Of a stretch of DNA of 38,813 nucleotides, positions 26,285 to 34,632 are shown piece after piece. The translations under genes were made by a program, and so were the position numbers. Origin of the DNA: Acidobacteriota bacterium (GTDB lineage Bacteria; Acidobacteriota; Terriglobia; Bryobacterales; Bryobacteraceae); NCBI GenBank assembly GCA_016871155.1, contig VFZO01000026.1, forward strand, positions 1-38,813. The letters are read 5' to 3'. The notes below the pieces were generated by a model, which had not been told where the DNA came from, searched no databases, and worked only from the letters and a program-made list of their open reading frames with translations. Position 1 is the stretch's first letter. Each line of letters opens with the position of its first letter.

Positions 26285-26298
26285 GGTAACGCGTTACC
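26285..26298. promoter_or_regulatory. Perfect palindrome GGTAACGCGTTACC
   Basis: A 14-bp perfect palindrome in the 130-bp gap between the propeller regulator and the exported TPR gene, about 90 bp before the latter's ATG. The central CG and TAACGCGTTA core resemble LacI/GntR-type operators. No such regulator gene is in the window. Confidence 0.45.
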
Positions 26299-26386
26299 GG
26301 CGAGGAATAAACACCAACGATACTCCCGAATCACTGCAAAAGCTTGCGCGGCGTGAAATATGTTGCGCTTACGGCTGTAGCCGTTC

Positions 26387-27256
26387 ATGCCGAAACGCTA
26401 CGGAATTTTCTTCACAACTGCCATTTTCCTGTTGGCCGGCGACCGGGAAGAGTGGGCACTGCTCCTGCGCCAAGCGTCGACGCATCGGGATCGAGGCTCT
26501 TTCGCCGAGTCCCTGGCCAAGTTGCATAAGGCCCAGGTTCTGGCCGAACGGCTGGTTCGGGAAGAGCCCCTGCTTCTTCCCGCGACCTACGCCCATCTGG
26601 GGGCGCTGTACCTGGAGTGGCGGCGGCCGAAGGATGCCGAGACCGCCTGCCGGAACGGGCTAGCGCGGTTGGACGACCGGCGCCGGCCGGCTCTGGACGC
26701 CGTGGAAGCCCACTTGCAGCAAACTTGCGGGCTGATCCTGTTTCACAACGGGCAGGAGCGGGACGCCCAGGACGCGCTTCTGCGGGCGGTGGCACTGCTG
26801 CGGCCGCAGGCGGCTTCGATACCCGCGAAGTTCGCCAACGTCCTGGTCGTACATGGATCGCTGCTCCATTGGCTCAACCGGGACGGCGAGGCGCAGGCCT
26901 CCTTTGACGAGGTGCTGAGTCTGGCGCCACGCCTTCGAGAGAAGGACGAGTACCTTTTGGCACTGGCGCACGAAGGCCGCGCGGTTACGCTCGCGACCCG
27001 TGGACGACACGCCGAGGCGCAGCCGGATTTCGAACGGGCGCTGCACGTCATGGAGCGTTTGTTCGGCCGGTCGCACTTCCGCCTGGCCCCGTGCCTGACA
27101 GCCTTCGCGTCCACGCTGCGCGCCCTAAAACAGGTTTCCCGCGCCAAGGAACTGGAGACCCGCGCGCGAAGCCTCCACCAAAAGGAAGGCAAAGGATGGA
27201 GCGAGATGTCGATCGACATCCACTCGCTGAACCCGAAGAACCGGCGCAAGAAATAG
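26387..27256 (+). CDS. Exported TPR-repeat protein
   Basis: A 289-residue protein with a short N-terminal hydrophobic segment (YGIFFTTAIFLLAG) that may be a signal peptide or anchor. The rest is tetratricopeptide repeats (LLPATYAHLGALYLEWRRPK, LHWLNRDGEAQASFDEVLSL, RGRHAEAQPDFERALHVMER) with a basic tail ending NPKNRRKK. TPR units bind partner proteins. It lacks the CHAT domain of the two large TPR proteins in the window. No clear Shine-Dalgarno or TANNNT box precedes the ATG. It may be a scaffold for the propeller regulator upstream, but that is only context. Confidence 0.75.
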   Translation: MPKRYGIFFTTAIFLLAGDREEWALLLRQASTHRDRGSFAESLAKLHKAQVLAERLVREEPLLLPATYAHLGALYLEWRRPKDAETACRNGLARLDDRRRPALDAVEAHLQQTCGLILFHNGQERDAQDALLRAVALLRPQAASIPAKFANVLVVHGSLLHWLNRDGEAQASFDEVLSLAPRLREKDEYLLALAHEGRAVTLATRGRHAEAQPDFERALHVMERLFGRSHFRLAPCLTAFASTLRALKQVSRAKELETRARSLHQKEGKGWSEMSIDIHSLNPKNRRKK

Positions 27257-27257
27257 C

Positions 27258-27290
27258 CCGGCCCGCAAATTCGGGAAGAAAACGGGCCGG
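27258..27290 (+). terminator. 8-bp stem hairpin after the TPR gene
   Basis: CCGGCCCG (27258-27265) pairs perfectly with CGGGCCGG (27283-27290) around a 17-base loop, starting 2 bp after the TAG. No T-run follows. It may be a weak terminator or a structured leader; it overlaps the proposed ECF promoter. Confidence 0.35.
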
Positions 27291-27301
27291 TGGCCCGTCT
27301 A
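27274..27301 (+). promoter_or_regulatory. Candidate ECF-type promoter of the sigma operon
   Basis: GGAAGA (27274-27279), a 16-bp spacer and CGTCTA (27296-27301) closely resemble the general ECF consensus GGAACC-N16-CGTCTA. A start near 27307 would precede the sigma ATG by about 13 bp, with GAGAG as a possible Shine-Dalgarno. It would let the sigma factor activate its own operon. Confidence 0.5.
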
Positions 27302-27319
27302 GCCCTATGAGAGCAACCC

Positions 27320-27838
27320 ATGGCATCCATCGGGCTACCATTAACAGCGGAGCCACCCCTTCTGCCGCATCCCCCCTCCTTCCAGGACATCTACCAACAG
27401 CACTCCGCGACGGTATTCCGGACGGCGCTGCGCGTCACCGGCAACGCGGCGGACGCCGAGGACGTGCTGCAGACCGTCTTTATGCGGTTTATGCAGCAAA
27501 ACCTGGCGGCGATTGAGGGGGGCCAGACGGAACACTACCTGCGGCGGGCGGCTACCAACGCCGCCATCGACATTATCCGCAAGCGCCAATCCCACAAAGA
27601 GTCGGACCTGGCGGATGCGCCCGTACCGGCGGCGCCCGCCACCGATGCCGTCCAAAAGGAACGCGTGCGGCGGGCGCTGGCAAAACTGGACCCGGAGGAC
27701 GCGCAGCTTTTCGTCCTGCGGAACCTGGATGGCTACAGCTACGACGAATTGGCCGCCATGTTTCGCATCGAACGCGGCACCGTGGCCAGCCGGCTGCACC
27801 GGATACGCCTGGACCTGCTCAAGATTGTGAATCGTTAG
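27320..27838 (+). CDS. ECF-family RNA polymerase sigma factor
   Basis: A 172-residue sigma-70 family factor of ECF type. Region 2 (about 20-90) has FQDIYQQHSATVFRTALRVT, then DAEDVLQTVFMRFMQ and YLRRAATNAAIDIIRKR; region 4 (about 115-165) has LDPEDAQLFVLRNLDGYSYD and the helix-turn-helix AAMFRIERGTVASRLHRIRL. It should direct polymerase to stress or envelope genes when released by its anti-sigma factor, the next gene. That gene starts 12 bp after its stop, with AGGAGA formed at the stop. A GGAAGA-N16-CGTCTA promoter upstream suggests self-activation. It heads a six-gene operon. Confidence 0.93.
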   Translation: MASIGLPLTAEPPLLPHPPSFQDIYQQHSATVFRTALRVTGNAADAEDVLQTVFMRFMQQNLAAIEGGQTEHYLRRAATNAAIDIIRKRQSHKESDLADAPVPAAPATDAVQKERVRRALAKLDPEDAQLFVLRNLDGYSYDELAAMFRIERGTVASRLHRIRLDLLKIVNR

Positions 27839-27850
27839 GAGAATCCCGCC

Positions 27851-30211
27851 ATGAACGAACAAGAACTCGATCAAATTCTCGACCAGATAAAGCAGGATGA
27901 AATTCCGGCCGCCGGCGTGGCCGAGGCGCGGGACCGCGTTTGGCAACGGCTGACCGTAAGCGAAACTTGCGTCCACTTCCGCGAGCAGTTTCCGGCCTAT
28001 CGCGAAGGCACGCTGGATGAGTCGAAACGAATGCTGCTCGACGATCATTTGGCGCGCTGCCCGGGCTGCCGCAAGGCATTCCAGGGGGTGGAGCAACCGG
28101 CGGCGAACGTCGTCGCCATGCCGGCGCGCCGCCGTTTTCCGGTTCCGAAATGGGCTATTGCGGCAGGGGTGGCCGCCGCGGCGCTGTATTTGGGCCGGGA
28201 CCGGCTGGACACGTTGGCCGCGCCGGCCGGTCCGCGTGCGACCGTGAAACAGGTGGCCGGCGCGCTCTATGCCGCCGACGGTTCACCGGTGCGGGAGGGC
28301 ATGGCGCTGCAGGATGCCGAGATCGTCAGAACCGGCGGAGGGTCCCGAGCGGTGCTGGAATTGGCCGACGGATCGTTGATGGAAGTGAACGAGCGCACCG
28401 AACTGGCGGTGTTCGCCAAATGGTCCGGGCAAAGCGTCCGGCTGGACCGGGGCGACGTAATTGTCCGCGCGGCGAAACAGCGGCGCGGGACGCTGCAGGT
28501 TGTGACGCGCGATTCGGTCGCCGCCGTAAAAGGGACCGTTTTCACGGTGTCGGCGGGCACGGCCGGATCGTTGGTGGGTGTCGTGGAGGGCGCGGTGGCC
28601 GTACAACAGCGCGGCGCCGAAAAGCTCCTGAAACCGGGCGAGCAGTCCGCCAGCGACGCCTCATTGGAACGGGTGAGCGTGCGCGAAGCGGTGTCGTGGA
28701 GCCAGGAGAAGGAGCGGCATTTCGCCCTGTTGCAGGAAATCGCCGCGATTGAGCAACAGTTGCAGCCGAGCGCGCCGCGGTCGCAAGCCAAGCTCTTGCC
28801 GCTGCTGCCGGATGACACGCAGTTTTATGCCGCAATTCCCAATCTGGGGCCCTCCATGCAGCAGGCGATCGGGCTGATCGAGGAACGGTCGCGCCAGGTG
28901 GAGGTTCTACGGGAGTGGTGGACATCAACGAAATCGGCCGAGATGCGGGAGCTGATGTTCCACCTGCGAAACGTCTCCGGCATGTTGGGCGACGAAATCG
29001 TGTTCCTGTTCGCCAAGCCGGGGATTCCCGCCGTGATCGCCGAGGTGCAGGCCGGTCAGCAGGATGCGTTGCGGGCGAAGATCGACGAACTGCTCCCTGC
29101 TGAGGTTCGTTCGGAGATCGTCTACAAGTTCGTGAATCACACGATCGTGCTCTCGAATAGCGAGGCGAAGCTGAACCAGATTGTCGCGCGTCTTGGCCGA
29201 GGAGCGAATTCACCGTTCGCCGGCGAGATCGCCAGGCGCTATGCCCGGGGCGTGGCGTGGATCTTCGGCGTAGACGTGGCGGCGATTCCCGGTCCGTCGA
29301 TCGACGTGGAGCGAAAGCGCTTCTTTGGCGGCGACAATGCGCGTTTCCTTTTCATGGAACAGCGGAGCGTGAACGGTGTCGAGGAGAACGAAGCGACGCT
29401 GACCTTCGGTGGCGAACGGAAGGGTGCCGCTTCCTGGCTGGCGGCACCAGGCTCCAGCGGGTCGGCCGAGTACATCACGAGCGACGCGGTGCTGGTCCTA
29501 TCGGCGGCGACCCGGAATCCGAAACAGATCTCCGATGAGATCGCAGCGTTTTTCCCGCAATTCAACATGAACGAGTGGGAGAAGCGGCTGGGCGTGAACT
29601 TGACGGCGGACCTGGCCGGCGCACTTGGCAACGACTTCACGTTCGCGATCGAAACACCGTCCATTCCGATTCCAGGCGGCATCGCGGTGCTGGAAGTCTA
29701 CCGGCCGGAGCAGGTGACGGCGACGCTGCGCAAAACCGCGGAGGCGTATAACGCTGCGCACCCGGATGGAAATACAGTGACCTACAAGACCGAAACGGAG
29801 AGTGGCCGCGTTTGGCACTCGTTGACGCTCAGCGGGAGCGGGATCGGGGCACACTGGACATTCGACCGGGGATATTGGATTCTATCGGTCGACCGCGCTA
29901 CGGCTGCCCGAGCGATTCAGACGCGATCCGGCGGTTTTCAACTGATCCGGTCCGAAACGTTCCGGTCGCAGATCCCTGTTCTCGCGGGCCCGCACTTCTC
30001 GGGATTTCTGTGGATGAACGCCGGCGACGCCGGCCAGATTCCGGGCCTGGAAGACTTCATCCGGCCCGGCGCCTCACTGTTCACATTCACGGGAGAATCG
30101 GAACGAATTCAAGCCGCGTCTCGTACTCGAATAGGTGGCTCGCTATTAGAAGTCCTTATGAACGCCGGACCGGGTCCGCGAGCCGCTAGGAAACCATCGA
30201 AAAAAGTATGA
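27851..30211 (+). CDS. Anti-sigma factor fused to FecR and a large periplasmic domain
   Basis: A 786-residue single-pass membrane protein. Residues 40-73 carry a zinc-finger anti-sigma motif (C40, H66, C70, C73 in DDHLARCPGCRKAF). A TM helix lies at about 101-115 (WAIAAGVAAAALYLG). Residues about 130-250 are a FecR-like sensor domain (GALYAADGSPVREGMALQDA, then VVTRDSVAAVKGTVFTVSAG). Residues about 305-770 are a large periplasmic region (LLPDDTQFYAAIPNLGPSMQ) that I cannot place firmly; it recalls DUF3352-type proteins. It should hold the preceding sigma factor and release it on an envelope signal. Its stop overlaps the first ABC ATPase (ATGA). The fusion is much longer than a usual anti-sigma factor. 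Confidence 0.85.
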   Translation: MNEQELDQILDQIKQDEIPAAGVAEARDRVWQRLTVSETCVHFREQFPAYREGTLDESKRMLLDDHLARCPGCRKAFQGVEQPAANVVAMPARRRFPVPKWAIAAGVAAAALYLGRDRLDTLAAPAGPRATVKQVAGALYAADGSPVREGMALQDAEIVRTGGGSRAVLELADGSLMEVNERTELAVFAKWSGQSVRLDRGDVIVRAAKQRRGTLQVVTRDSVAAVKGTVFTVSAGTAGSLVGVVEGAVAVQQRGAEKLLKPGEQSASDASLERVSVREAVSWSQEKERHFALLQEIAAIEQQLQPSAPRSQAKLLPLLPDDTQFYAAIPNLGPSMQQAIGLIEERSRQVEVLREWWTSTKSAEMRELMFHLRNVSGMLGDEIVFLFAKPGIPAVIAEVQAGQQDALRAKIDELLPAEVRSEIVYKFVNHTIVLSNSEAKLNQIVARLGRGANSPFAGEIARRYARGVAWIFGVDVAAIPGPSIDVERKRFFGGDNARFLFMEQRSVNGVEENEATLTFGGERKGAASWLAAPGSSGSAEYITSDAVLVLSAATRNPKQISDEIAAFFPQFNMNEWEKRLGVNLTADLAGALGNDFTFAIETPSIPIPGGIAVLEVYRPEQVTATLRKTAEAYNAAHPDGNTVTYKTETESGRVWHSLTLSGSGIGAHWTFDRGYWILSVDRATAARAIQTRSGGFQLIRSETFRSQIPVLAGPHFSGFLWMNAGDAGQIPGLEDFIRPGASLFTFTGESERIQAASRTRIGGSLLEVLMNAGPGPRAARKPSKKV

Positions 30212-31194
30212 GCACGGTTGTCGAAATCGAAAATCTCAGAGTCTGGCTCGGGCGGCGTGAAATCCTCAAGGGGATCACATGCCGCCTTGGCGTTGCGGGC
30301 GCCGGAAAAGCGATCGGCCTTTTGGGGCCGAACGGCGCGGGAAAGTCGACGTTGATCCAGACGCTGTTGGGATTTCATGCGCCCTCGGCGGGACGCGCGC
30401 GAATCCTTGGCTTCGATTGCCACACGCAGGCGCGCGAGGTGAAGGCGCGGATTGGGTATATGCCGGAGAACGATTCGTTCATCGGTAACATGACAGCCGT
30501 GTCGTTTATTCGTTTCATGGCGGAGATCTCCGGCCTCCCCGCGGCAGCCGCGCTGGAGAAGGCTCACGAGGTGCTGTTCCATGTCGGATTGGGTGAGGCC
30601 CGCTACCGTCAGGTGGGGACCTATTCGCTCGGCATGAAGCAGATGGCCAAACTGGCTCAGGCGATTGTGCACGGTCCGGAGCTGGTGATTCTCGACGAAC
30701 CCACCAATGGGCTCGACCCGGCCGCACGGCGGAAGATGCTGGACCTGATCAAAGAGATGAAGGCGCAGCACGGCATGAACGTGTTGTTGTGCTCGCACCT
30801 GCTGAACGATGTGGAGGAGGTCTGCGACGAAGTGCTGATTCTGAAAGACGGGCAGGTCGTTCACCAGTCGGACCTGGAGGCGGAGCGTCGATCGAACCGG
30901 CGGTTCGTCCAGTTCGAAGTGAGCGGTGACGACCGCGGCTTGCTGGAGGCGTTGCGCGCGGTGAACGCGGAAGGGGTCAGCGAGGCGCCCGGCCAGTGGC
31001 GCATTGTGCTGCCGACCGGGGTGGAGATGAGTGCGCTGTGGCGAATTGCCGCCAGCCAGAACTTAAAGGTGAAGAGGCTGACGCATCGCCGCGACACGCT
31101 CGAGGAGATTTTCCTGAAGGCTGTTGGCCACCTGGCGCCCGCGCAACCGCAGCCCGCCGCCCCGCCGGAGGTGCCTGTCCATGGCCGTCTATAA
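30208..31194 (+). CDS. ABC transporter ATPase, first pair
   Basis: A 328-residue ATPase. Walker A GLLGPNGAGKST, the signature YSLGMKQMAKLAQ, Walker B LVILDEPTNGLDP and the switch His in LLCSHLLND are all intact. A C-terminal extension of about 100 residues and a Pro/Ala-rich tail (APAQPQPAAPPEVP) follow, as in NatA/CcmA-like exporters with separate permeases. It overlaps the anti-sigma stop by 4 bp and the permease start by 14 bp. The cargo is unknown; location under ECF control suggests envelope maintenance or export of a harmful compound. Confidence 0.92.
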   Translation: MSTVVEIENLRVWLGRREILKGITCRLGVAGAGKAIGLLGPNGAGKSTLIQTLLGFHAPSAGRARILGFDCHTQAREVKARIGYMPENDSFIGNMTAVSFIRFMAEISGLPAAAALEKAHEVLFHVGLGEARYRQVGTYSLGMKQMAKLAQAIVHGPELVILDEPTNGLDPAARRKMLDLIKEMKAQHGMNVLLCSHLLNDVEEVCDEVLILKDGQVVHQSDLEAERRSNRRFVQFEVSGDDRGLLEALRAVNAEGVSEAPGQWRIVLPTGVEMSALWRIAASQNLKVKRLTHRRDTLEEIFLKAVGHLAPAQPQPAAPPEVPVHGRL

Positions 31195-32044
31195 ACGCGG
31201 ATATCAAAAATACGACGGGCCGCGGACATCGCACGCTGAGCGCATGCTGGTGATCCCGCGCTTCGCCTGGGAGCGGCTGCTGAGCCAGAAGGCCGTGACG
31301 GTCCTGATGGTGGTCGCGCTGTTCTGGCCGCTGCTTTGCACGCTCTTCGTTTACCTGGCCAATCACTCCGAGTTGTGGTCGGGATTCGGCGCCGGCTTCA
31401 AGAGAATTCTGGCCGTGAACGGCAAGTTCTTCGTTGTGTTCATGAATGTGCAATCGGTGTTTGCGCTGATCCTGGCGGCGGTCGCCGGGCCCGGCCTGAT
31501 CGCGCCCGACCTGGTGAACAACGCGCTTCCGCTCTATTTCAGCCGGCCTTTGAACGTGCGCGATTACATCCTTTCGCGCATGCTGGTGCTGGCGGGGATT
31601 CTGGGGCTCGTCACGATCATTCCGGGGCTGCTGCTGCTTTCGATTCAAACGGGAATGGCCGGCGTCGATTGGCTTTGGAACAACGGCCGTCTGTTCTGGG
31701 GTGTGCTGGCCGGCTTCACGCTTTGGATTCTGATTCTCAGCCTGGTGGCTATGACGTCGTCGGCGTACATCAAGTGGCGTGTGGTCGCCGGCGGCGGCGT
31801 GCTGGCGTTCTTCTTTTTCACCGGCGGCGCGGCGGAGATGATCAACGCGGTGTTTCGCGTGGACTGGGCGTCGATGTTCAATCCGAGCTGGGCTATCGAG
31901 GCTGTGTGGATGGAGCTTCTTGGTGTTGAGATCCCGCCCGACAGGCCTGGGTTCTTCGAATGCGCGTTGAGCCTGAGCGGTCTCTGCGCAGGACTCACGT
32001 GGATGCTGACCCGAAAACTTCGACCGGTGGAGGTTGTGAAGTGA
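31181..32044 (+). CDS. ABC transporter permease, first pair
   Basis: A 287-residue integral membrane protein with about six helices, including AVTVLMVVALFWPLLCTLFV, SVFALILAAVAGPGLI and VLAGILGLVTIIPGLLLLSI. The segment LVNNALPLYFSRPLNVRDYI is typical of ABC-2 type permeases between helices 2 and 3. ATG at 31181 has GGAGGTG 7 bp upstream and overlaps the ATPase gene by 14 bp; the frame can be extended to 31124, but only within that gene. It ends in a GTGA overlap with the second ATPase. Confidence 0.88.
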   Translation: MAVYKRGYQKYDGPRTSHAERMLVIPRFAWERLLSQKAVTVLMVVALFWPLLCTLFVYLANHSELWSGFGAGFKRILAVNGKFFVVFMNVQSVFALILAAVAGPGLIAPDLVNNALPLYFSRPLNVRDYILSRMLVLAGILGLVTIIPGLLLLSIQTGMAGVDWLWNNGRLFWGVLAGFTLWILILSLVAMTSSAYIKWRVVAGGGVLAFFFFTGGAAEMINAVFRVDWASMFNPSWAIEAVWMELLGVEIPPDRPGFFECALSLSGLCAGLTWMLTRKLRPVEVVK

Positions 32045-32973
32045 GCGCCTCAGAGATCGTCTTTTCGAACGTTTCGAAGTTCTATGGCGAAGTCCTCGGC
32101 GTGAATCGCGTCGACTTGCGGATCCCTGCCGGCATCACCAGCATGGTGGGCCCCAACGGGTCTGGCAAGACGACGTTGATGAATCTGATGTCGGGACTGG
32201 TGCATGCCAACACGGGCAGCGTGATGGTGCGGGGTATCTCACCCCGGCAGCCGGAAAGACTGATGAAGTTGTTGGGCTACGCTACGCAGTACGACGCCGC
32301 GCCGCGCGGAACGACGGGGTACGATTTCGTGCAAGCGGGATTGCTGCTGCACGGGTTCCCAAAGGCGGAGGCAGAGCGCCGGACATGGGCGGCACTAGAG
32401 CGGGTCGGAATGAGGCAGGCCGCGAACCGGAAGGTGGCCGCCTACTCCAAAGGCATGCGGCAGCGCGTGCGGCTGGCCCACGCCATTGCGCACGACCCGG
32501 AAGTGCTGGTCCTGGACGAGCCATTGAATGGGCTAGACCCGCTGGTTCGCGCCGAGACAATCGCGTTGTTCCGCGAGTACGCGGCGGCCGGCCGCCATGT
32601 CATCCTCTCCAGCCATGTGCTGCAAGAGGTGGATGTCTTTTCCGATCAGGTGATTTTGATCGCCAACGGGATGATCGTCGCCGAAGGGCAGATCCGAGGC
32701 GTGCGCGAGGAGATGAGCGAGCATCCGAGCCAATACCTGTTGCACTGCCGCGACGCGGCGCGCGTGGCGGCTATGTTGTTCGAAGAGTCGCACATCGTGG
32801 AGGCCAAAGTGGACGCCGAGGCCAGGACTCTGCTGGTGATGACCAAGAACCGGGACGCGTTTTCCAGCGCCCTGGAGGGAATTGTCCTGCGGGGCCAGGA
32901 GATCGACAGCGTCCTGCCGGCCGACGAGAACGTGGACGCGCTGTACGAGTACCTGATTGGAGGCTGCAAGTGA
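32041..32973 (+). CDS. ABC transporter ATPase, second pair
   Basis: A 310-residue ATPase with Walker A MVGPNGSGKTT, signature YSKGMRQRVRLAH, Walker B VLVLDEPLNGLDP and switch SSHVL. The GTG start overlaps the permease stop (GTGA) and has GGAGG 7 bp upstream. It differs clearly from the first ATPase, so the operon encodes two related transporters or one asymmetric four-subunit exporter. A C-terminal region (about 220-310) probably contacts the permease. Confidence 0.92.
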   Translation: MSASEIVFSNVSKFYGEVLGVNRVDLRIPAGITSMVGPNGSGKTTLMNLMSGLVHANTGSVMVRGISPRQPERLMKLLGYATQYDAAPRGTTGYDFVQAGLLLHGFPKAEAERRTWAALERVGMRQAANRKVAAYSKGMRQRVRLAHAIAHDPEVLVLDEPLNGLDPLVRAETIALFREYAAAGRHVILSSHVLQEVDVFSDQVILIANGMIVAEGQIRGVREEMSEHPSQYLLHCRDAARVAAMLFEESHIVEAKVDAEARTLLVMTKNRDAFSSALEGIVLRGQEIDSVLPADENVDALYEYLIGGCK

Positions 32974-34046
32974 GTCTTTGGGCACAAGTCTGGACCATTG
33001 CCCGATTGGAGCTGAGCCGGGTCTTCTTTTCGAAGCGATCCTTCTGGGTCTACGGACTTGCCTTTTTCCCCGCGGTGATTTTCCTTGGCCACGCAATCGA
33101 TTCGCAGCTTCGCGCGAAGCGGTGGGCGGCCGAGGCGAGCGTTACACCGGCGATGTTGGACAGCTTTCGCGAGGGGATGAGCGACGAGCAGGTGATCGCA
33201 GCCGCGGGCAAGCCTGCCCGGGACTTTACCTGGAAGCGCCGGCAGCGCCGCGAGGAGGGAGACGACGATCCAGAAACCCGGCGCACCATGACCTATTCAG
33301 ACGTGAAGCGCCAGGCCCAGTTGCGTTTCTCAGACGGCAAGCTGACGGAGATTCGCGTCCGGCCCATATTGGACCTGGAAGAAGACCGCCGGATCTTTGC
33401 CGGCGTGTTCCAGTATTTTTATCTTCGCCTGGCGATCTTCTTTGGTTGCCTGGGTGTTTTCATCAACCTCTTCCGAGGCGAGATGCTGGATCGTTCCCTG
33501 CACTACTGGTTTCTGGCGCCCGTGAGACGAGAGGTTCTGCTTCTGGGCAAGTACCTGGCCGGGCTGATCGCCGCCGGACTCATTTTTTCGCTCGGGACGG
33601 CATTGAGCTTCACCGGGATGATCCTGCCGCACGACTCCGCCGATGTCCAGGTCTATCTAGGTTCAATGGGTTACGCGCATCTGGGATGGTACATTTTGGC
33701 GGCTGTGCTGGGCTGCGTCGGCTACGGAAGTGTTTTCCTGGCTTCGGGGTTGTTGCTTCGCAATCCGATCGTGCCGGCGATTGTGATTTTGTTGTGGGAG
33801 TCGGCAAACGGATTTCTTCCGGATGCGCTGCAGAAGCTGAGTGTCCTTCATTATTTGCAGTCGGTCTGCCCGGTTCCGGCACCGATGGACTCCGGCGTGC
33901 CTCCGTTGCTCCGCATGCTGCTGGCTCCGGCCGCTCCGTCATCCACGCTCGCCGCGGTATTGGGATTGCTTGGAGTGACCGCGCTGGTTCTGTTCGCCGC
34001 CAGCCATGCGGTCCGGCGGCTGGAGATCAACTACGGCACCGAGTAG
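32970..34046 (+). CDS. ABC transporter permease with BamE-like extracytoplasmic insert
   Basis: A 358-residue ABC-2-type permease, last gene of the operon. Helix 1 is about 25-45. Residues about 58-131 form a soluble insert whose pattern fits BamE/SmpA (SFREGMSDEQVIAAAGKPAR, then TMTYSD and LRFSDGKLTEIRVRP). Helices resume at about 145 (FQYFYLRLAIFFGCLGVFIN), with five more behind. RSLHYWFLAPVRREVLLLGK is the usual permease coupling segment. The GTG start overlaps the ATPase stop (GTGA), with GGAGG 7 bp upstream. The insert may sense the envelope or bind a partner; it is not present in the first permease. Confidence 0.85.
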   Translation: MSLWAQVWTIARLELSRVFFSKRSFWVYGLAFFPAVIFLGHAIDSQLRAKRWAAEASVTPAMLDSFREGMSDEQVIAAAGKPARDFTWKRRQRREEGDDDPETRRTMTYSDVKRQAQLRFSDGKLTEIRVRPILDLEEDRRIFAGVFQYFYLRLAIFFGCLGVFINLFRGEMLDRSLHYWFLAPVRREVLLLGKYLAGLIAAGLIFSLGTALSFTGMILPHDSADVQVYLGSMGYAHLGWYILAAVLGCVGYGSVFLASGLLLRNPIVPAIVILLWESANGFLPDALQKLSVLHYLQSVCPVPAPMDSGVPPLLRMLLAPAAPSSTLAAVLGLLGVTALVLFAASHAVRRLEINYGTE

Positions 34047-34159
34047 CGGGCTCTAGCGCGGGCCAAGAAATTATTGCCGAACTGTAACATCGAGCCCGCG
34101 AGTCTCCCTGTCTGATTGAACGCACAACCCCGAGCGTTCGAATCGGAAGGAGAGTCACT

Positions 34160-34624
34160 TTGAAAACCCTATTGCTGGTAACCGCCGCCGCGGCCACCGT
34201 TTTGTCCGCCGGCACGCCCTGCGGACCGTCGTTCAAGAAAATCGTCGACCCGTTCGGCAATACGCTTCCACGCAACACCGCCTTCATCGCATGGGCGCCC
34301 ATCGATAACGAATCCGGTGTCGTGTTCCGTCCGCTGGCGGCGGACATCGACGTACTTATCGCACGGCTCGAAGAACAGGGCGCCGACGATCCAGCAATGC
34401 TGACCGCGGCGTTCTGGCAAGAGACACGCTGCCGCATCGTCAATGACCGCTGTACCGGCGAATGCCCAATTCAAGACGGAAAAAAACTGCGCTGCCTGCC
34501 ACAGCGAACTCCCAGCGATCCCAAGCCGCCACCCACGCCGAAGCATAAGAAGAAACACGGCAAGACCGACGGAATGCCAAGGAACTTCGCACAAGTCTCC
34601 TCGCTCCGGTGCCAGTGCCGATAG
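34160..34624 (+). CDS. Exported Cys-rich protein with basic tail
   Basis: A 154-residue protein with a TTG start and AGGAGAG about 6 bp upstream. KTLLLVTAAAATVLSAG is a signal peptide. The mature part has six Cys (TPCGPS, TRCRIV, DRCTGECPI, LRCLP) and a Lys/Pro/His-rich linker (DPKPPPTPKHKKKHGKTDG), then a final LRCQCR with two more Cys. Disulfides or metal binding are likely; I recognise no family. It starts 113 bp after the ABC operon and 8 bp before the OmpA gene, with which it is probably transcribed. Confidence 0.7.
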   Translation: MKTLLLVTAAAATVLSAGTPCGPSFKKIVDPFGNTLPRNTAFIAWAPIDNESGVVFRPLAADIDVLIARLEEQGADDPAMLTAAFWQETRCRIVNDRCTGECPIQDGKKLRCLPQRTPSDPKPPPTPKHKKKHGKTDGMPRNFAQVSSLRCQCR

Positions 34625-34632
34625 GACGGATC

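Noticed and set aside
34046-34099. 8-bp inverted repeat GCGGGCTC/GAGCCCGC after the ABC operon
   Set aside because: The loop is 38 bases and no T-run follows; too weak to call a terminator.
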